42,458 nt of DNA from Nephromyces sp. MM_2019. Lineage: Eukaryota > Apicomplexa > Aconoidasida > Nephromycida. The position numbers and the translations under genes are program-made. Below, piece by piece: positions 25,183 through 36,500 of this stretch. The DNA lies in the NCBI GenBank assembly GCA_015657535.1, contig JADHZB010001007.1:6417-48874 (forward strand). Reading direction: 5' to 3'. Each line of letters begins with the position of its first letter. Position 1 is the stretch's first letter. Below the pieces are notes generated by a model, which was not told where the DNA came from, ran no database searches, and worked only from the letters and a program-made list of their open reading frames with translations.

Positions 25183-27288
25183 AATTTGCCATAAATTAGG
25201 TAGCCAGGCCTTCGGTTTTTTTCAGAGGTTTGAAATATATGTTATAGAGCTGTCCGTAATTATCATTTAAATTTTTCAACTCAGTGAAAATAAAGAGGTT
25301 TCTCGGTTGTATTCATTGTGCTCAATTAATCATCTATAAGTTTCCTTTAATTCCATAAAAGATAAAAGCTATTCAAACTATATCTAATTATTATACAAAG
25401 TAAAAAATTATAATTAAAGTAAAATAAAAAGCAAAAAAAACTTTTGCTTGGGTGAAATTATGGGATATCAGAAGAATTATTAAGGCATAAATGTAAAATT
25501 CTGTCAAAAATTAAAGGTTTAGTTATGTTTATAACTGAAGATTTAAAAAATATAATTGGCATTAATACATATATATATATATATATATATATGTATATCA
25601 ATTTTCTTGTGAGGTTACTTTTGTTGTAATTTATGTTTGCTTTTGTACAATGTGAATTGTAACCCTAAGGCAACAAAAAAATCTATTGTACACACTTCAA
25701 TCCTACCAGCACAACAAATATGCATATATTATATTTATATATCTTGTAATTAAGGATCCAGTGTTGGTTACTGGGTTGGTATGACTCGTAGTAAAAGAAT
25801 GATTTCAGTCACTTAAGCCAAACAAAGGCATTTGTTTCAGTTATTTAAAACATTAAATTTTGAAATCACTTTTTTCCATTTTGATGATAAACAAAATTTA
25901 ATTTGCACACATTTGTTATGGCGCAAATATATGCACACTTCACATAAACAATTTGTATATGCTTACTACATATTAATATAAGTTATTCGTATCAACTAAA
26001 ACCAGTTCAAAACAATAAAAGTAAAAATACTCCTAAATTAGTATATATTGAAATATGACATCTAACACTTGTATATATACATCAACCCATGACTTGGATA
26101 ATTATTTTATTTACAAAATGAATCAATTACAACTTAAATATAAATTAGTTACTTTGAGGAACTAAAAGTGATAAATGTGACCACTCAAAACCAAATTAAA
26201 CCATACAAACCATACAACAAGAATTAAGAAATGTACATACATTAAAACTTAAGCAATTAGATACATCAAATATGAACACAGACATATTGTTGTCAGCTGA
26301 GACTATAAGTTAATGACAATAAAACTATGCGTCTATGCTTTAGATTAACAAGTCTACATACTAATGTTGAAAGGAGTGAATACCATATATATGTGACACT
26401 CCATACCTTGCGAAAGAATAAGGTTATAGAAAATTAAAATATGTCAAGTCAAATATGCATGAAGGCTTATGCACTCTAGACATCATGTTTCCCTAATTTC
26501 CACAATTAAGTTAGAATTATTATATAAAGAAGCACTCGAAATAGCAAATTTACATATATTAAATTAATTTGTAGGTTTTGTTATATTAGTGCTTTGTAGT
26601 TTCTATTCTGTGGTACAATATTGAAATGGATGAACTTTTTTTTTGTCAATTTTCTAATTATTCAGTGTGCATCAGATAAATTCAAGTGTCTATAAATAAT
26701 ACTGAAAACCTTATTTTTCATATAATATGTACCAATGGTGATCATTGGTGATTATAATATGTATCATGTTAATAAAATTCTTTCTGGAATACTCGAAACC
26801 TAGGCCTTCTTTAATATGAATTTGGTTTCAGAGATTTGTAAATTATTCAAGGAGTTTCGTAAAATTGCTTTTCTCTTATTGAGTTTTTTCAAGGGTGAAT
26901 TCGAGGTATTTTCCCCTAATTTTTTAATTAACTAGAAGTTGGGGAAAAGTTTTATAATTACCTTTTAGATAAGGTTTTCTATTCTGTTACTCAAAAGTTC
27001 GCTTTATATTTGGAAATGAGTTTGACAATAAAAATAAAAAAGAAATGTAGTGATCAATTTCTTCTTGTTTGGAGAAATTAATCTAAGTTTTGAAAGACAA
27101 TTCGACTAGAGGTTTAAAAAATCTAATTAGTATTACTTTCATTATGAGAAAACTGATCGGATATATAATAAGCAATTTATTATTAAGCTAATAAAAAAAG
27201 GCCATTAAAGAAAATCGGTTATTTCAGGAGATGTTGCGAAAAAAGTTATCAAGAGTATGGAGATCAAATTTAGTTTAGGCATGTGATT
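25183..27288. other. Non-coding region between carrier and GTPase genes
   Basis: About 2.1 kb of AT-rich DNA with a (TA)n run at 25568-25592. No gene is supported. A 39-codon open frame at 26816-26935 (+) is the only segment with mixed residue composition, and it has no neighbouring exon or recognisable homology. The region contains the 3' UTR of the GTPase and the promoter side of the carrier gene. Confidence 0.55.
25568..25592. repeat. (TA)n microsatellite
   Basis: About 25 bases of uninterrupted alternating A and T in intergenic DNA. Confidence 0.95.
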
Positions 27289-30200
27289 TCAGTGATATCT
27301 TGGTTGGAAAATGTTTGCATTTCGTTGAGCCTCACCCAAAACCCTGGGATCAGGGCGTTGCTGAAATCCACTGCTATAAGATTGGTTCTTGAAATATGGT
27401 GGGTTGTCCCTTTCACGTTTATCTGAGGTAATAATCTCGAGATAGTAGAGGACATAAATTGTTGATATGATTATTATCACTACGATTAATATACAAGTGA
27501 TTTCAAATCCAATCCATTGATTCAGTAAGTTAAATGCATATGTAATTGTTCCTTGAAATGCTCTTCTAAGGAGTTCAGAAATCACTTTTGAGCCTAACAC
27601 CGAATATATGCCAATGATAAAAAGCAAAACACCAAAGATTGTATATTGAAAAAATAATACGGAAGTTAATCCTGTTATCATAAAAGCTCCTCCTCCGATC
27701 TTCCATATTACATCTTGGAAATTTTTAGCAATTGTTAAATGGTAAGTTTCAACTAGTTCCTTTTGCATCCAATGTAATATGACTTTATCAATGAGGCGAT
27801 CAGAAACAGACAATGGAGAATTATTTGGTTCAATGTTTTGAAGTATGGCATTCTTTGCGCTGTTAGCGGCTAATTCTGAAAAAGACTTCCAAAGTGAATA
27901 TTTACTTGCATCAGTTGCTAAGGATTTTAGGACAAATTCCAAAGGCTCCTTAAAGTAATACTTGATAGCCTCGATATTTTCCAATTCAAGTTCCTTTTTC
28001 AATGTTTGTAAAATGTCCTTAAACAATTCAAAATTTTCATTCCATACTCTCGAGTATACACAATATAGTTCAATGAAATCAGTTTCTGTTTGATTCATAA
28101 GGCTTTTAATACTAGATTGTAATATTTCATCTTCTATAGGAAAGCTAATGTTAGCAAATAATCTATTTTTGAAAGTGCTTTGCCACCTAGTAATTAAATC
28201 ATTACAATGTTGATTGCATTGGTTATCCCATATTCTTTCAGCTTCTTGTTGTGGGGCTTCGAGGTCTCTTTGTAGTTGATTTTTAGCTTCACTTGTTTCA
28301 GATTCCATCACTATTAAATCACCAACGACCCTGTCAAATTCATGGAAGGCTGTCCATTTCCATTCTAGAATAAAGTTATTGAACTCTGCAGCTTCAGTTC
28401 CAAACACCATAAAGTTTTGTTTATCATTCATGAGTTCTCTGAATTTTTGTACACCTGATTTTTTTGCTACATCATAGCGCATCGTTATGGCCTCGTTATT
28501 ATCGACCTTAAGTTTTAAGTGCATTTTATCCATTTCATTGCAAAAATGCTTAAATTCTTCATTGCAAATAGGGGTGCTCAGATATGGTTTACCTTGGTGG
28601 TTAATAGAAAACTGTAGTGAGTCTTTTGCACTTGATGATTGATTGGAAACCCATTGATCAAGGTTTTGTTTTGTAAAAGGCATCTTATCTTTTTTGTCGC
28701 TAGCATATTGATTCTCCTTTGCCAATTGAATTTCAGAATTTTTTTTGCAATAATTTTTTATTAAAAGCTCTGCTGTGTCAATGTAGCCTTTCTGTCCTGA
28801 ATGTAGCAACTCAATCAAGGATCTCTGAGTTTTTTGAGCCCAATCTTTATCAGAGTCTCCAAGAGTTTGCTGTGACCATAGGCTTATTGTTCTATTATAA
28901 AGTTTTATTTCATATGCCGAAACTTCGTCCAACAGTGGAGGAGGATAGCCATTGAGGAATGTAGTCATTGCTGCATCATATAAGCGCTTAAGATCATTCT
29001 TGATTACATCAGCTCTTACCTGAAGAAACTGGTTAATGAATATTCCTACATCATCAAAATAGTTCTCGTTTGCAGCTTTAACTAAAAATTTCAATAAATC
29101 AACTAAATCAGAGCCTGATATTAGGTTTAAATTGTTATTTGTACGGTTGTTTGTTTTACCACTGGATTTTACATTGGATAGTGTTCTTTCAAAAAGCTTA
29201 GATTTAAATTGGGTTATTGAGCTTTTGAAATCAGCAGATAGATTTTCTAGAGAAACCTGGTCAAGCTTCTGCATCTCCTCATATATTGTTGGTGCTGGTA
29301 AAGTTACACAATTGATATTCTCGTACATATCTCTCAACGAGTGTTTAGATTGGCTAGAAGTGGAATTATCTTTGGAAAAGGTTCCATTCTCAACAATACC
29401 ACTAGACATATTACGTGGAGTACTACGTGGTTTAGAATCAATTAGGTTATCTAGCCACTGTAATGGGGTTTTCCCCTCTAAGTCTTGGATAAAGTCCTGA
29501 ACAACCCAAGTTAGTGAAGATGGGCTTAATGAGTCTATTATAACTGCAGAGTCAACCTTCTTCTTAAAAATAGGATCTAGATCAATTTGAGCGTTGGCCT
29601 CTTTCAAGCTATATTCAGCTTGATTTGAGTTGATGTCATTGACTTGGTTATTTTCTATGTTTTTAGCTAAAGATTTTGAATAAGCTCTGAGTGCAAAAAG
29701 GTTCGCCCCCTTTGTTAGTTCCTCTAGATATTCTAAATCTCTACTATCAATCATTTTATTTGTGACAAAAAGAACCTCTGTAGAGAGTAGACTAGCGATA
29801 GCATAGAGTGTTTGGTCATAGCTTTTTGTAACATTAGGTCCGTGGAAGCCCTCTGTGTCTAATACTATAATTGATACGTTTTCATCGGAGCTATCAAAGC
29901 CATAAAAAGAACTTTTTTTTGTTTTTTTATGTATCAAAGGTTCACTCCACATCCAAATACCTGTTGTACCTGGGTTTACGGTGTAGCCAATTTCAAAGCC
30001 ATGATTCATACCTAGTATTTGATTCATTAAGAACGATTTGCCAGTGTGAATGCTCCCAACGGCGCAAATAACTGCAATTGGTGAGTTAAAATTCCTCAGA
30101 ACATCTAAACTTTCTTCATTAAGAATGAATTTTGAATGAGCTTCGTCCGGTGCGACCAGCTGAATTGGTTTACCTTCGATAATAGGGCTCGGAGATTTGG

Positions 30201-30354
30201 TATTACCAATCTTAGACTTTTTTACTGCATTAACCAATTGTTGTACCAAAATGTTAAAAGTGATAATGTATATTAAAACTAGTTTAAACTTTAGGTTCGC
30301 CATAATTGCTTGGTCTGGTAATGCTAGTCGCATATACCGTAATGTCTTGGGCAA
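27289..30354 (-). CDS. GBP/atlastin-type large GTPase with signal peptide and C-terminal membrane segments
   Basis: A single uninterrupted frame of 1021 codons from the ATG at 30354. An in-frame ATG at 30303 would give 1004 residues beginning directly with a hydrophobic signal sequence ending near VNA. Dynamin-superfamily G-domain motifs are visible: P-loop GSIHTGKS (about 100-107), switch-1 region IWMWSEP, and G3 DTEG (166-169). The stretch LTWVVQDF lies where GBPs carry the guanine-specific RD motif (WxVRDF), so Arg is replaced by Gln. A long helical middle follows (about 330-890). Two or three membrane segments lie near the C-terminus (about 895-985), then a polar tail. Relatives are GBP, atlastin and Sey1/RHD3 proteins that fuse or shape membranes. 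A cleaved signal peptide would place the GTPase in the ER lumen, unlike atlastin. It is the only intronless gene in the window. Confidence 0.88.
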   Translation of the reverse strand: MPKTLRYMRLALPDQAIMANLKFKLVLIYIITFNILVQQLVNAVKKSKIGNTKSPSPIIEGKPIQLVAPDEAHSKFILNEESLDVLRNFNSPIAVICAVGSIHTGKSFLMNQILGMNHGFEIGYTVNPGTTGIWMWSEPLIHKKTKKSSFYGFDSSDENVSIIVLDTEGFHGPNVTKSYDQTLYAIASLLSTEVLFVTNKMIDSRDLEYLEELTKGANLFALRAYSKSLAKNIENNQVNDINSNQAEYSLKEANAQIDLDPIFKKKVDSAVIIDSLSPSSLTWVVQDFIQDLEGKTPLQWLDNLIDSKPRSTPRNMSSGIVENGTFSKDNSTSSQSKHSLRDMYENINCVTLPAPTIYEEMQKLDQVSLENLSADFKSSITQFKSKLFERTLSNVKSSGKTNNRTNNNLNLISGSDLVDLLKFLVKAANENYFDDVGIFINQFLQVRADVIKNDLKRLYDAAMTTFLNGYPPPLLDEVSAYEIKLYNRTISLWSQQTLGDSDKDWAQKTQRSLIELLHSGQKGYIDTAELLIKNYCKKNSEIQLAKENQYASDKKDKMPFTKQNLDQWVSNQSSSAKDSLQFSINHQGKPYLSTPICNEEFKHFCNEMDKMHLKLKVDNNEAITMRYDVAKKSGVQKFRELMNDKQNFMVFGTEAAEFNNFILEWKWTAFHEFDRVVGDLIVMESETSEAKNQLQRDLEAPQQEAERIWDNQCNQHCNDLITRWQSTFKNRLFANISFPIEDEILQSSIKSLMNQTETDFIELYCVYSRVWNENFELFKDILQTLKKELELENIEAIKYYFKEPLEFVLKSLATDASKYSLWKSFSELAANSAKNAILQNIEPNNSPLSVSDRLIDKVILHWMQKELVETYHLTIAKNFQDVIWKIGGGAFMITGLTSVLFFQYTIFGVLLFIIGIYSVLGSKVISELLRRAFQGTITYAFNLLNQWIGFEITCILIVVIIIISTIYVLYYLEIITSDKRERDNPPYFKNQSYSSGFQQRPDPRVLGEAQRNANIFQPRYH

Positions 30355-31320
30355 TGTTAAGTATTAGTAGAAGACCAATATGAGATATCTTGAGTTTAAA
30401 GTTTTTAGATCTTCGAAAAGATTGTGTCTCATGTGTAAGTAGTTAGCAATACAATTGCTAAGCGTTCAGATTGGTATAATTTTTCAAAGAAGTTGTTTTT
30501 ATATAACTTATGTATTATGCCAATGTCTTCAGCAAATTATTATTTTAATAAGTGTTAATGAAGTTAATAAAAAGTAAGGTTTGTTGAATAGTGTGACTAT
30601 TAGAGCTGTTTTTAAATGATTAGTTACTAAACAGAAAGTTTTTAGAATTTTAAATTGTTTGGCAAGGTGATAGATTGCTAAGTATTTCAATGGACATTAC
30701 ACAATACATAACACCCTCTTTATCAATATAATAATAAAAAACTAAGCCATATAATTTTTTTAGGGCCTAAGCTGCAGCAGCCCATCTACGTTGGGTATAA
30801 AGTTATGTGTTGCAAGAATATAAAAATATGACTGAAAGGCTAATCTGACTCGCATTGTTTTGTTGCTATGGTATACAATAAATACACTTAACCCAACGTG
30901 CTACCTACAGCTATTTGTCTAGTAATTATCTAATTAATATATAAAAACTCCTAAATGTTTGAAACAAAGTAGCATCATTCAAGCTGTATATAAAACTGTG
31001 ATATTTATGCTCATTTAAGCATATGTTATTTCACAAGTTTCATGCAATATATAAAAAAATATTTAATAAAATTTAGCAAATTCGAAATGAACGCATTCAC
31101 ACAAATTAATAGTATAGGAGTTATAATAGTCTTGAAAGATCTATAAACATTACATCTTGTTGCAAAGCTAGAATACAATTTTATTTACAAACTCTTAAAA
31201 TTAGCGAATTATTTTGCTTTAACCTTAGTCATTAAGTTTATATTATACCATATTGAAATAATTTGAAAGTTCGAGCTATCCTTTTTGGTTTAAAAAACTT
31301 TAAATTATAAAATTTCTAAT
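30355..31320. other. Intergenic region with an inverted repeat
   Basis: About 1 kb of AT-rich DNA between the GTPase start and the stop of the next same-strand gene. It contains the inverted repeat at 30770-30912 listed separately. Nothing else was recognised. Confidence 0.6.
30770..30912. repeat. Imperfect inverted repeat, possible structured RNA
   Basis: The left arm (30770-30800) contains AGCTG and ACGTTGGGT. The right arm (about 30883-30912) contains ACCCAACGT and CAGCT. Nine of nine and five of five core bases pair, with small bulges between. A local hairpin is also possible in the left half: GCAGCA/TGTTGC as an outer stem and CCCA/TGGG as an inner stem. This local island is richer in G+C than its AT-rich surroundings. 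It could be a ncRNA, a MITE remnant or chance. Confidence 0.4.
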
Positions 31321-32384
31321 TCATTTTATACTCTCAGGAGGTTTGTAAAGAGCTTTAGTAATAAAACGCCTGGCTATCTTGTGCGGATTTATGAATGTGT
31401 TTTTCAACGGTTTAGCTTGATTCGTTATTGGTGTAAGCTCTTTTCGTGTCGACACATTCCCTTTATTAATCTTTGAGTTGTTTTGAAGGAATCTATATAA
31501 TAATCTATTTAATTTGAATTGATCTGCTCTCTCCTTCTCATACTTTAAAAGTATTTTTGATACATTATTCAGCTTTTGGCTTTGAAGATTGCACAGTTCT
31601 ATAATAGCATTTAGGGAATTTCCCAACTTGTCTAGCTTTGAAAGGGTTTCTAGACATTTGTATTTATTCGTTGTTTTCCTTTTTTGGAAAATTAGACTTA
31701 CCATTTCTTTGAAGACCCTGTGACTTGCTCAAATCTGGTTTGAATTGACTGCTTTCATCGGGAGTTTTTACCAAGTTATTTTGTGCTTGTTTAGAAGAAT
31801 CACTGATGCATATATTTCTCAAATTCCTATTTTCAGGAATTTCGTCACAATTCACAGTGTTGTTTGCCGCTTGCTTGCAATGGATTGTTGTTGAGGAACC
31901 AAAATTATCTGATTTTCTCTTTTTGGAATCTTCAAGTGATGTATTGTTTTCAGGAGTTTTAGTTAGCTTTGCTGCTACTTGTCCTTTGGATTTAATCTCT
32001 AAATTCTCAGAATCTAAAATTTGATTTGTAGAGCTGGGTTTATCGTGATCCTTTTTAATGACAAATGAAAAATAGTGATTTGGATATATTCTTTGACCTA
32101 ACCTTTGTTAGCATATTGCTAGAGCTCTTTTTAGGATTGATGGCGTGAACCTTGCTAAAAGGATATAAATTAATTTTGTATATAAATTTGAAAAAGCTTA
32201 ACTCACAAATCAGTTTTCCGAAGATCTTTATGACAACTATTTCTAATCATTTCCAAGCTGGAGTTCATGAAGCCATTCGAAAAATCTGAAATCATTTGTT
32301 TATCGGGGAAATCTTCCATTGAAGTCTTTACTCACTTCTCCTGGTCATTTCGTTCCCATAGCTCATCGAATGTTTATGGATCAT
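31321..32384 (-). CDS. Unrecognised protein, five exons with 50-52 nt introns
   Basis: Exons (minus) 32384-32336, 32285-32207, 32154-32103, 32050-31702 and 31649-31321 join in phase (1, 2, 0, 1) to 285 residues. I do not recognise the family. The N-terminal two thirds are polar and probably disordered, rich in Ser, Asn, Lys and Thr, with a KKRK cluster (about 104) that could be a nuclear signal. The last third has a likely coiled coil (ETLSKLDKLGNSLNAIIELC and LQSQKLNNVSKILLKYEKER), then a basic tail. No membrane segment or signal peptide is seen. All four introns are 50, 52, 52 and 52 nt, shorter than elsewhere in the window. Phase consistency across four joins supports a real gene. The start codon is uncertain because another in-frame ATG lies at 32366. 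Confidence 0.7.
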
Positions 32385-33537
32385 TGCTTTGAAGTTACTT
32401 GAAATAGTTAGGTAATAAATTAGAAAAAAAACTTGTTAAATCAATATAGAATAAATCACAAGTAATCCTGAAACAATTTCAAAAGACAGAAAATAAATTT
32501 GAATAAATCCCATAAAACATTTCAAATTTTTGGTAATTGTAAGATTTAATATAGTGAGTTGTTATAAAAAACTTATGCTTAGCTTCTCCCATGTACATAC
32601 AGTTAAGTTTGAGATCAATTAGAGGAAGTGATTTACTACTTTAAATCCTAAAATTAGCCACAATAAAATTTTAAGCTTTTTAACTTTTCTTGATATATTA
32701 AAGAAATTTATTCAAGAGGGTTGAATATTTAGAATTATATTAAGAAGTTAGGTCAATCCTGGTGTAATTTAATCTTTCCCGAAAGTCTATTTTGTATAAT
32801 TGAGAAATAATTAGAACTTAAATTGTAGCAGTGTCATAGTCTGCTGTTTATGAGTTTTGCTGGATACGTTTTTAGTTAAGCTTTAATATACTTAAATGTT
32901 AAACAAGCTTTTTTCAATGGGAAAAGCTAGTTTTACTCAATTTCCAAAGTTAAATTCAACTGAAGCAATTATAAATGATTGATTTCTATCCTATCTTGAT
33001 GATAAGTGAGGCACCCCACCGAAGATAGCAAGCTATCTATATTGTTGATGGAATATAAATCTAAATTCTCCTTTAATGTGTGTTATTAAAAAACTTTTTT
33101 ATTGCGCACAACTTCCGAAATATCACCTAGCTTACTGTCTTAGAATTTTCTTAATAGATGCAGTTGTTACGGGTGCTATAGCGCACCCATTACAAAACAA
33201 CAATCGTCAAATTACAAATCCTGTAGTAGTTGATAACAAACTGGTGGACAATAAATTAAATACCCACTTTTAATAACATCCGAATTTTACTAAGTTTACG
33301 TGAAATAAACAAATATTCGAAATTTGTTTATCAAGTTTTTAATATAACTCACTACCAACTTTTTAATGACCTGAAGTTATTATGCATTGATTCATTTACA
33401 CTTTTCAATTTTTTACTAAGGTTCATAGACTAAATTTATATCTAAGAAGTACCAAGAACAGTAGCCCTCAATTTTTTTATAGAAGGAGTCAACCATATAA
33501 AAGATAATCAACTCATTAATCCTATGAATGTAAAAGA
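32385..33537. other. Divergent intergenic region upstream of OST1
   Basis: About 1.15 kb between two start codons. A 65-codon frame at 33076-33273 (+) is present but has no homology I recognise and no splice link to OST1. No promoter element was recognised. Confidence 0.55.
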
Positions 33538-36500
33538 ATGACACTAAAAAAATCAATCACCTGCATCACACTATACCTCATAGTACTTGTTACATCATCT
33601 TGTGGAAATGTATCGGCCTCGGATAAAACTTACAACTACAATGAAATGATTCATCAAGGTACCGATATTCTACAGAGTAACTCTCTCTATCCTAACTATG
33701 ATTACTATCATGGGATAGAAGGAAATCAGTATATTCCCTACTATCAAGATGAAACATTAGGAGTTCCCAATAAACTCTTTGAATCTTCCAGGTACCTGAG
33801 CTACGACGAAACTTATGACCACGAGGAGATGCTGTTTAACTCTAAAACATTCACCGATTATATTGAGGGAACAGGCATCTCTCGTGAATTCCCATATAAA
33901 ATCACAAAAGCTGAACGCGTTATCCAATGTAATAAACAGCTTGTAAAAGTAGTAACAAAAATGACAATCAAAAGACTAGAGAAAACCACTTTACAACATG
34001 AACCTCAATCGGTTACTCCATTTTATTTTCTCTTACCGGTACACGAATCTATACAAATGTTTGGATTCAAGGTTAAGAATCTCAGTACTTCTGAGATCTA
34101 TCAAACAAAGGTTCATAAAGATTATCAAATTAGAGATTTTGATTACTCAAAAAAGAACCCTTTGCCGGCTATACAATCTATAGATTTGAAAGAACCAGAA
34201 AATGATGGAGGCAGCACATGGATCTCTTTTGAGTATTACCTTGGTAACCATAAAATTAACACTTCAATTAACAAATTATTAAACCATTAATAATTTTAAT
34301 TACACAGGGAGACCATACACCCCCATGCCTGAAGAACAAGATATAAATGACCCCCAATCTGTCGAATTGCCTACTTACTCACACCTACTTTCCCCTTATA
34401 AAATTGACTTTCAAGTTACCCTCATTATTTCAGAGACAAAGAATCCATGGCTAGATATGAAATATCCTGAAAATATTAAAGTATAAAAATAATTTTTTAA
34501 TCTTATTTCAATATACATTTCTACAATTAAATTTTCAGGAAAACATTAAGATTGAAGATAATAGCATTAAAGTTGGCCCTTTATTAGACACACCAAGTTA
34601 TAACCTAGGTTACCCAATTAAGGTGAAATTTTTAAATACCGTAAGCTTACCTCTATTCTCTCAAGCTTCAAAAACTATACGAATTTCTCCTTGGGGCTGG
34701 AACACAGAAGTAGCTGAGAATTATACTGTACATAATGAAGCGGCCCACCTTAAGGTATATAGGTTATAACTTGTCCATTAATAGAATAGCTTGAAATACT
34801 ATTGGCATTAATATATTTAGTACTTAAACATTCCATCTTTTTTACTACATTAACCATCAATCCTTAATTACAATCCAGGGTCCCTTCATTAGATCAGAGA
34901 TAATTACGAAAATGGATAAATTCAGAGGCAAACATATGAATCCTCCTCCCTCATATGTTCTATCAAGATTTGACGCATATTTCCCAAGCTCTCTAATATC
35001 CTTTGAATACTTTGATGTGAATGGCAATGTTAGCAACTCAGCTACTTTCACAAATAAAAATAACCATAAGATAGAGGTATGAATAAGATATGATGACCTA
35101 TTATATTATTATTCTACTAAAATGAAATTATTTATTAGATTAATCCAAGATACCCAATCCTTGGTGGATGGAAAGCAATCTTTAATTTTATATACAGGCT
35201 CCCTTTCAATCAATACTTGCATGATATGAGACATGGAGCTCACTATTTCAATATACCCTTATCACCAAGCATTCCAGAAGTTTATATAGACAATTATAAA
35301 TTTGAAGTTAAATTGCCTTTTGGTAAAAATGAGATATATATTTTCTTAAAGATATAACAACCTATTCATCATCACTTGAATGAATTGAATAGATACTCTT
35401 TATATACAATACTTTATTCTATAATAACCATATTCATTAATCATTAATTCATATAATCAAAAAATTTTATTTCAATTTTTTTTTCCCTCACCTTGAATGA
35501 TAGGTGCCAGAAATATTCGATATGATAGCCCTATAACACCTATAAGTAGCAAAGTCACACATTATCAAGATTGGTTCCAGATTTTTTCATCTCCAAAATT
35601 AGAATTAGAATTTTGTAAAGTGATGATTAAAAAAGCGGACTCTTCTGATTTTACAATAATGATAAAATATGACTCGAATACCATATCGGATATGTTTAGC
35701 ATCACGTTTACTATCATAATCTTTCTACTTATACTATATGCATTATATTTAGCCTTTTCGGGAAAATCTTTACGGTAATAATTCCTATTTTATACACACA
35801 TATTTCTAGATTATTTAACTCCACTCTATATAGAATTTTGCACAAGGATGGAATCAAGATTACAAAGAAAAATGTTGAACTTGAATCCTTCAAAACTCAA
35901 CTTTTGACATATTTGGAAGATATAATACATTCTTATGGTATATCTTATACTCATACTTATATGTTTAATCTCTTTATGTTATCTCTCTTATTTATTATGA
36001 CTACTCAAATTCTTTTGATAAAAAACTTATTAAAATTGTATTGCAACCCATGAATTTATGATTACATAACATATGAAATCACTATAATATAATCGATATA
36101 TGATTTTATGCAAATTAAATACAATTCACACAACATATACATAACTTTACACGATACTCATGATTAAGATTTAAATATAATTTTAAACAAATATTTTTAT
36201 GATTTTTACAATATATTTATGACTTCACATAACATTTATATGATTTCCAAGGTGTTTTAACCTCCTACATAAAAGCTAATAAATCCAATGAAGTTATAAC
36301 AACCTTTTGGCACAATGAAAAATATAAATTTAGTACTAAAATGAATAACATGCTAGAGAAACTCTCTGATTCTCCCCCCCAATTAAAATCTTTAAATCAA
36401 GAAATAAGTGAAATTTTTGATGTTCTTTTCAAATTAGCACCCAAAGAAGCCTCTCCCCAGGTATATATACATGCCTTGTACTCAATAAATTGCTTTAAAC

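Noticed and set aside
25650..25790. GTAACC / GGTTAC and CCTACCAG / CTGGGTTGG inverted matches
   Set aside because: Only six to eight paired bases with inconsistent spacing, within chance for this length of sequence.
28719..30071. Plus-strand frames inside the GTPase gene
   Set aside because: Antisense shadows of a 1021-codon frame with recognisable GTPase motifs.
31806..32024. 72-codon plus-strand frame
   Set aside because: Antisense to exon 4 of the orphan minus-strand gene, which is supported by four in-phase junctions.
33076..33273. 65-codon open frame 5' of OST1
   Set aside because: No recognisable motif, and no in-phase splice to OST1, which already begins with its own signal peptide. 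It may be chance or an upstream ORF; evidence is too thin for a gene call.
34857..35051. 64-codon minus-strand frame
   Set aside because: Antisense to OST1 exon 4.
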